DNA of 64,000 nt from Mactra quadrangularis (taxonomy: Eukaryota; Mollusca; Bivalvia; Venerida; Mactridae): NCBI GenBank assembly GCA_025267735.1, contig CM046311.1:22466020-22530019 (forward strand), in the 5' to 3' direction. Positions 59,001 to 64,000 of the stretch are shown here, piece by piece. The first letter of the stretch is position 1. Each line of letters opens with the position of its first letter. Below the pieces are notes generated by a model. That model had not been told where the DNA came from and did no database searches. It was given only the letters and a program-made list of their open reading frames with translations. Position numbers and translations under genes: made by a program.

Positions 59001-61348
59001 GAACAAGTCTTGTTACCTTCTTTGATATAATTTGATGACCTAACCGAGAATCCTTTATACTAGTACACATGTCCCCTTGTCCATCGGGACAAAGTGTTGT
59101 AAACATAATGTGTCATTTATACGACTTGGGAAGTGTACTAAGTCACAAATATTCACGTGTCCTGAGTTTCGTATTTCGATTAAAAGCAAATATGATTTTC
59201 TTTTTATGTTTATAGTCTTTATGGAATTTTGAAGTCACAATGTCAATGAGATCGGATGTGTAATAAAATCGTGCTAACATTCAAATATTGTGTCTCAAGC
59301 TTAAGTCGTACTCTATATTTCTGCTTGCGTTTTTTTGCTGATTTAGGGAAATTTCGTAGATATTAGACTGAAAGATAGAGACTTACTGTTGTTTTATATT
59401 GGTTGTCACAACAACACTGCATACAAATGGTTACTGAATCACCAAACGTCTAGATGATAATGAATAATGAGCGTCTTGCATGTTCCATCAAGCGTCTGGG
59501 GGATTTTATATTGCTCCGTAATACAACGTAAAGCACAGTTGGTATATTGACTACATGCCTTGGTTTGTCGTTTGATTGGGAGTGATAAATGTTCTTTAGA
59601 GGCAAAAAATAATAAATCATCATTAGAAGGAGCTATGGAAGTTGTATTATTATTTATTTATGATGTAATGCATTCATGTTATTGTTTTCATTTTTCATGC
59701 ATTGTGTCCAGTCACAGCCTACTGCAAGTGGTGTAAAATGAAGTTGGAACTCAAATACATTGATGTCGTTTTTTGTCCCCTTTTTCGCATATTTGAATAA
59801 GATAGGGTACTGTTGAAGACGATTGAGTCAACCCTGGTTAGACTTACCTGGTTACATTGTGAAACAATTTATAATGCTTTGGTTTGACTATTTTCGAATA
59901 CAATCAATATTAATGTTTTACACGCTGAGAGACTCGCAAATGATCTCACCACTACATGTAGTTTACTTTAAGAGTCTTAGACTAAGTTAATTCATTTCAA
60001 AGGTCATGACATTTGTAAAGGTCAGAGGTTTTATATTCTGTAAAAAACACAACTGCCAATCTGTTATAGTATGCCACTCATACATTTAAAGCAATGTCAA
60101 TACATTTTTCAAAGTGTGAGAATTTTCGATGGAATATGATCAAATTATCTTGGTATTGATTTCTGGAAGATCTGGCATTAAATACAAATATTTGAAAGTT
60201 CGATTGTTGCTTATTCCATTACGAAGTACAAAGAATGTGAAATCACATCGCATTAACATTAACATCGCTGCCACATGAATTTAACATACAAAAACACATA
60301 TGATAAAAATGTTTGGTTTTAGAATAATCAAGATTTGTTTCCTTACGTCTTAATCGAATTTATATGTCAGCTTGATTGCCAGAACATGGTTCTCCATTTG
60401 TTCTCCCGAGGAGTCTACGATAGTAATTTCATCGTAATTTATACTTAATGAAATATTCCCACTGCTTGTGAAGATCTTACAAATTATTTTACCATTCGAA
60501 TGCTCAGCTTGACAGAACATCTTTCATCTTTCAGGATCAACATCTGATAGAGAAATGCATTTTACCGATTGTTGATGATATCCGAACTACTCTTCCTTCC
60601 CGAATATACTTCAACTATTTAAAAATCGTCAGTCGGTCTCGAGTTTTGAAACTTTGGAATGTAAACTCATGGGAAGGAAAAATTCATGTTAAACATAATT
60701 AAACTGAATTAGAAACATGATTAAGAAATCATTGAATTAAATCAGTGACTCATATATTTAAATATGTCTTTCATTTTGAGGTTGCGCGTGCAGAATCCAA
60801 AATGGCAGATCTTCTTGTTATTAATAGTAACTTTAATTTCTGCTCTCATATTTCTCAAGAATTTTCGTAACAGAACTAGATTTTTGTCTTTCAAACTCGT
60901 GTGAAAGTTCAAAGGAGAGGCGTTTTGACAAGTTTTATGCACGAGGGCCTAATTCAAGTTTGACCCGCCACGACTGTTTTGAATAATCAATTAGATTCTA
61001 CAGTGTATCTTTGTAGGGCGACATTTTGTATTATGTCTCCCTTAAATATCTAAATACCATTTTATATGTCCCTCGGGAGAATAAAAATGTCGATTTCGTT
61101 GACAATGCGTTAAATATTGTATTATCTTTTTGTACATTAAAACTATGATAAATATGTTTCGAAATCAGTTTTGTAAAATAAGATTGATTACGCTATGTGG
61201 CATTGTAACCACTTGGGAATCCAGTAACCTAAATCGAGAACAGTTTGCGTTACTTGTGTGTTCGGTTTTGCACATCGTAGGCGCTCATTAATTTGAGTAT
61301 AGACTTTATGTTGTGTAACATTGTATTAGTTAATACATGTACCAATTT
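56022..61348. other. unassigned AT-rich stretch
   Basis: More than 5 kb without any exon, RNA gene or repeat I can support; the frames at 57341, 57549, 58918 and 60742 have no splice signals or recognisable motifs. Confidence 0.45.
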
Positions 61349-61554
61349 ATTTCAGCTCGATTGTGAAACAAGTTTTTATAACTTCGATTTATCACTTTCG
61401 AGTCCGCTTTCTGTTTCCCCATTACTGAGCTAAAAGAATAAAGTTTCTTGCTCAAGGAAACAACTGGGTACGTTTTGGATGAGATTCAAACCAACGCGTA
61501 GCTGGCTATCCAACGATTACTAGTCAAACGTAACCGCTCGGCCACGCCCGCTCC
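61349..61554 (-). mobile_element. SINE-A copy 3
   Basis: Reverse orientation: TTCAGCTCGATTGTGAAACA, TTTCGAGTCCGCTTTCTG, AAGTTTCTTGCTCAAGGAAA, B-box inverse GAGATTCAAACC, and a well-kept head inverse AACCGCTCGGCCACGCCCGC. It is the only uninterrupted SINE-A here and the reference for the two split copies. Confidence 0.9.
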
Positions 61555-61847
61555 TTATATGTAATATTTGACATATGATGAACATTGATATAAACTATTT
61601 ATTAGATTATTAGAATCTTAATATGTCAAGATTGTATCTGTTCTTGGGACATTAATGGACAATGAGTTATAAATGGATGTAAGAAAATTGATTAGTAAAA
61701 GACAAAAGATTTATAGTCCATTCATATGGAGATACCCGTCATTGTTATCTTTTAAGCTTTTGTCTGATGCTTATATGATTTATTATATTATAAGAAGAAA
61801 GAGACAATAACAAAACATAAGAGTGTTACTTAAAAATAAGATATTCT

Positions 61848-62098
61848 GTGCACCTTTCACAAACATTCTTACGAAAAAAGTTATCGTAAGTCAAATTTAT
61901 GAATTTGCAGTTCAAAGTCAGGAGGATAATAAACATAAGTATGATACACATGTATGACAATTAAACGGTGTACAATATTCTACATAATTCAATGATATTT
62001 GAAATTGACTGGCCGATAATGTCGGTATTACTTATATCTCTTGCTTTTTCCGTACGATGATTTTTATCGTAAGATTTTTTGTGAAACACGCCACTGGT
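61848..62098 (-). mobile_element. MITE family M1, copy 3
   Basis: The most complete M1 copy, 251 bp, inverted relative to 1603. Its right end inverse reads CCAGTGGCGTGTTTCACAAA, then CTTACGATAAAAATCATCGT; the left end reads GTGCACCTTTCACAAA, then CTTACGA and TTATCGTAAGTCAAA. Confidence 0.8.
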
Positions 62099-63574
62099 TG
62101 CTTAGATGAAAGAGAACATGGTTGATGTAGATGCAATATTATAATGTATGTTCTAACTGTGAGGCCCCTCGTTGTTCTGTTTTAAGCAAGTGCATGATGT
62201 TTTAAATGCATTAGTTAACACTTGTGATTACTTTATAATGCAGAGTCGTTACTCCCAAGCATTACTTAAATTACCCAGAAAACTGCATTCATTATAGTCG
62301 CTTTATGTCTCCTAACTCTTACCCAAAACATAAGAGATTGTTTTCAAATGTTTCGAATTGTTTCATACTTAGAGTATGTCTGAATATAATGCACCCACGC
62401 GCTATAAATCTTTTGGCACGATTATTTAATCCAAATTCCTAAGTGTGTTAGCAAAGCAGATTTTATGTGTGTAAAGTATCTTAAGTTTTAACGCTATGAA
62501 TCCCAGCAGGAAGCCCCTATTTTTACTCTCATTTCTAGTAACTTTCATATTTGAGCTTTTTGAAACTATAAGCATATCACTCCGCGGGGATTAAGTTTTC
62601 AGAGCGATAATTATCCCGTCACCGTATCACTGATCTTTTTTTATACCAGTGCGCCCCAACGCAGGGAATTCAACATCAAGCGTATTGAAAATCAACACAA
62701 AGGAGTAAGGAACTTAACAGCGAATTTTAGATTGAAAAGTCTAGGGCTTGGTATAGATCTAAATTATATTAATTCCACAGAACGGACGTCGATGGTGAAA
62801 CTAACCTGACATGATTCAATTAATTTAGGAAATAGGAAACCTGAAAATGATGTTAGGCGTTGAGTTAGGAAAGAAATTCTGTATTTCATATATAGAATTT
62901 TAATAACATTGTCTAAACGGACAGCTATAAGGGTTGTCAGGATAAACTGACTTACAACACCCTTTCAACAGTCTGGTTAATTTCAAGCTGTCAGTTATCC
63001 GAGGTAATCCGTATATTCTGATGTTTTATTTTCAACTAAATTGGAAGCTGTCAGACTTTCTGGATACGTGTACCTGATCTATGAACGGTCTTATACAACA
63101 TAAAACAATGTACATTCAGTATCTATATGTATATTATATAACAGTTTTCATGAAAGGTTTACATAAATATTTTAGTTGAACCATACATCTATATTATCTT
63201 AAATTTCTCTATCTATTTTAGTGTTCAGTTTTACATTATTCTTACTAATGGTGTTTCTTTTTTGTTTCATTCATTGTTTGTATACAATGTTACCCGTATG
63301 ATCATTGTACCTTAGTTAGTTATCACAATTCTTAGCAACTATACTTATAAATGACTAGATTTATTAGTTTCTATTACATTAGATGACCAAATTTGGATCC
63401 AGAAAATCTTAAGCAATCAAAAGAGTTCTGATATTGACTGATATAAGGCACTTGACTTCAAGCAGTTATGTGATAATGAAAGGTCAGCAATTGTATAACA
63501 ATTGTTAATACATGCATTATATTTCACTTTATTTATTTTATTACTAGTATAGCTCATTCTGTTGCTGCCCATTT
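62099..63574. other. unassigned AT-rich stretch
   Basis: Nothing recognised. Confidence 0.45.
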
Positions 63575-63862
63575 AAGGTTAAAAGTTAAAGTTAAAGCAA
63601 GGTTTTTAAAGTCTACTTTTAGTATCACTATTCAGTCGACTCTTGACATTAACTTCCCCGAACATCAAGTCACACACCAACTGTTAACATACGGCGCAGA
63701 TTGCAGCCACAGCACACAGTGCATGACCCTAACACCTGGATGGAGTAAAGCAGTTGCAGGTAAATTTCTAGCTCAAAGAAATTAGCAGTGTCCCTAGTGG
63801 GATTCGAACCCAGGACCTCTCGATCCCTAAGCGCGCGTCCTACCACTGGACTGCTGCTCCTA
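63575..63862 (-). mobile_element. SINE-D, tRNA-derived
   Basis: On the minus strand the head carries A-box-like CAGTCCAGTGGTAGGACG and an exact B-box GGGTTCGAATCCC (63799-63811), then a non-tRNA body and a tail of TTAACTTT repeats at 63575-63600. It resembles a tRNA gene only over about 75 bp; the GC-rich anticodon region does not give a standard arm. Confidence 0.75.
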
Positions 63863-64000
63863 CATTTGTTGGAAAATGTAAAGCAGAAGGAGCTTATACG
63901 ACTCTTACATTTTCATAAACTTTGCCGCCAAATTCTTTACTCTTTGGTGCTGTTTTCATAATGACCCCACTGAGTTACTTCAAGTACATACTCTAGCAAG

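Noticed and set aside
1..64000. CRISPR array, bacterial operon or integrated prokaryotic DNA
   Set aside because: There are no regularly spaced identical repeats, no ribosome-binding-site-led gene runs, and the repeat content is plainly animal.

Overview
The window looks like non-coding nuclear DNA of an invertebrate animal, most likely a lophotrochozoan and perhaps a bivalve mollusc. It is strongly AT-rich, has no dense open reading frames, and is littered with degenerate tRNA-derived SINEs, short terminal-inverted-repeat (MITE-like) elements, two LINE reverse-transcriptase tails and microsatellites. A diverged 18S rRNA fragment has the metazoan reading of the central domain. The phylum assignment is inference from repeat style; only 'animal' is well supported.

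Gene content is thin. The best host coding call is a first exon on the + strand at 23503-23572: an ATG, a clean signal peptide and a strong GTAAGT donor in phase 1. Everything to its right may be intron of that gene. One possible downstream exon at 39691-39813 has matching phase (1-1). A second, weaker exon candidate, phase 0, is at 5199-5339. No complete gene, tRNA gene, intact rRNA gene or CRISPR array is present.

Repeats dominate. Four SINE families are distinguishable: SINE-A (Leu/Ser-like tRNA head; near 4.0, 46-48.4 and 61.4 kb), SINE-B (9.6 and 14.8 kb), SINE-C (12.7, 19.7, 20.5, 34.9 and 44.0 kb) and SINE-D (63.6 kb). Several are interrupted by younger elements: a 352-bp Harbinger-type MITE in SINE-A at 4.1 kb, a 102-bp hairpin MITE in SINE-B at 14.95 kb, and a 2.19-kb element bounded by a perfect 22-bp inverted repeat that splits another SINE-A between 46031 and 48225.

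The most unusual object is a 1.87-kb composite at 15417-17287. It has imperfect terminal inverted repeats, a TAA target duplication typical of PIF/Harbinger transposons, GC-rich subterminal arms built from CCGG/GGCCG motifs, an internal 809-bp 18S rRNA pseudogene fragment, and on the opposite strand a broken reading frame resembling a MADF/Myb-like DNA-binding protein. It reads as a transposon-derived element that has acquired ribosomal RNA sequence.

Other structures are a mosaic duplication at 30.2-33.1 kb, a MULE-like hairpin family with a 9-bp target duplication, repeated TTAAAACAAC modules at 25.1-25.5 kb, a long ATC tract at 44.8-45.2 kb, and two neighbouring hairpins beside perfect E-boxes at 53.3-53.5 kb. 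Long stretches between these features hold nothing I can identify and are marked as such.
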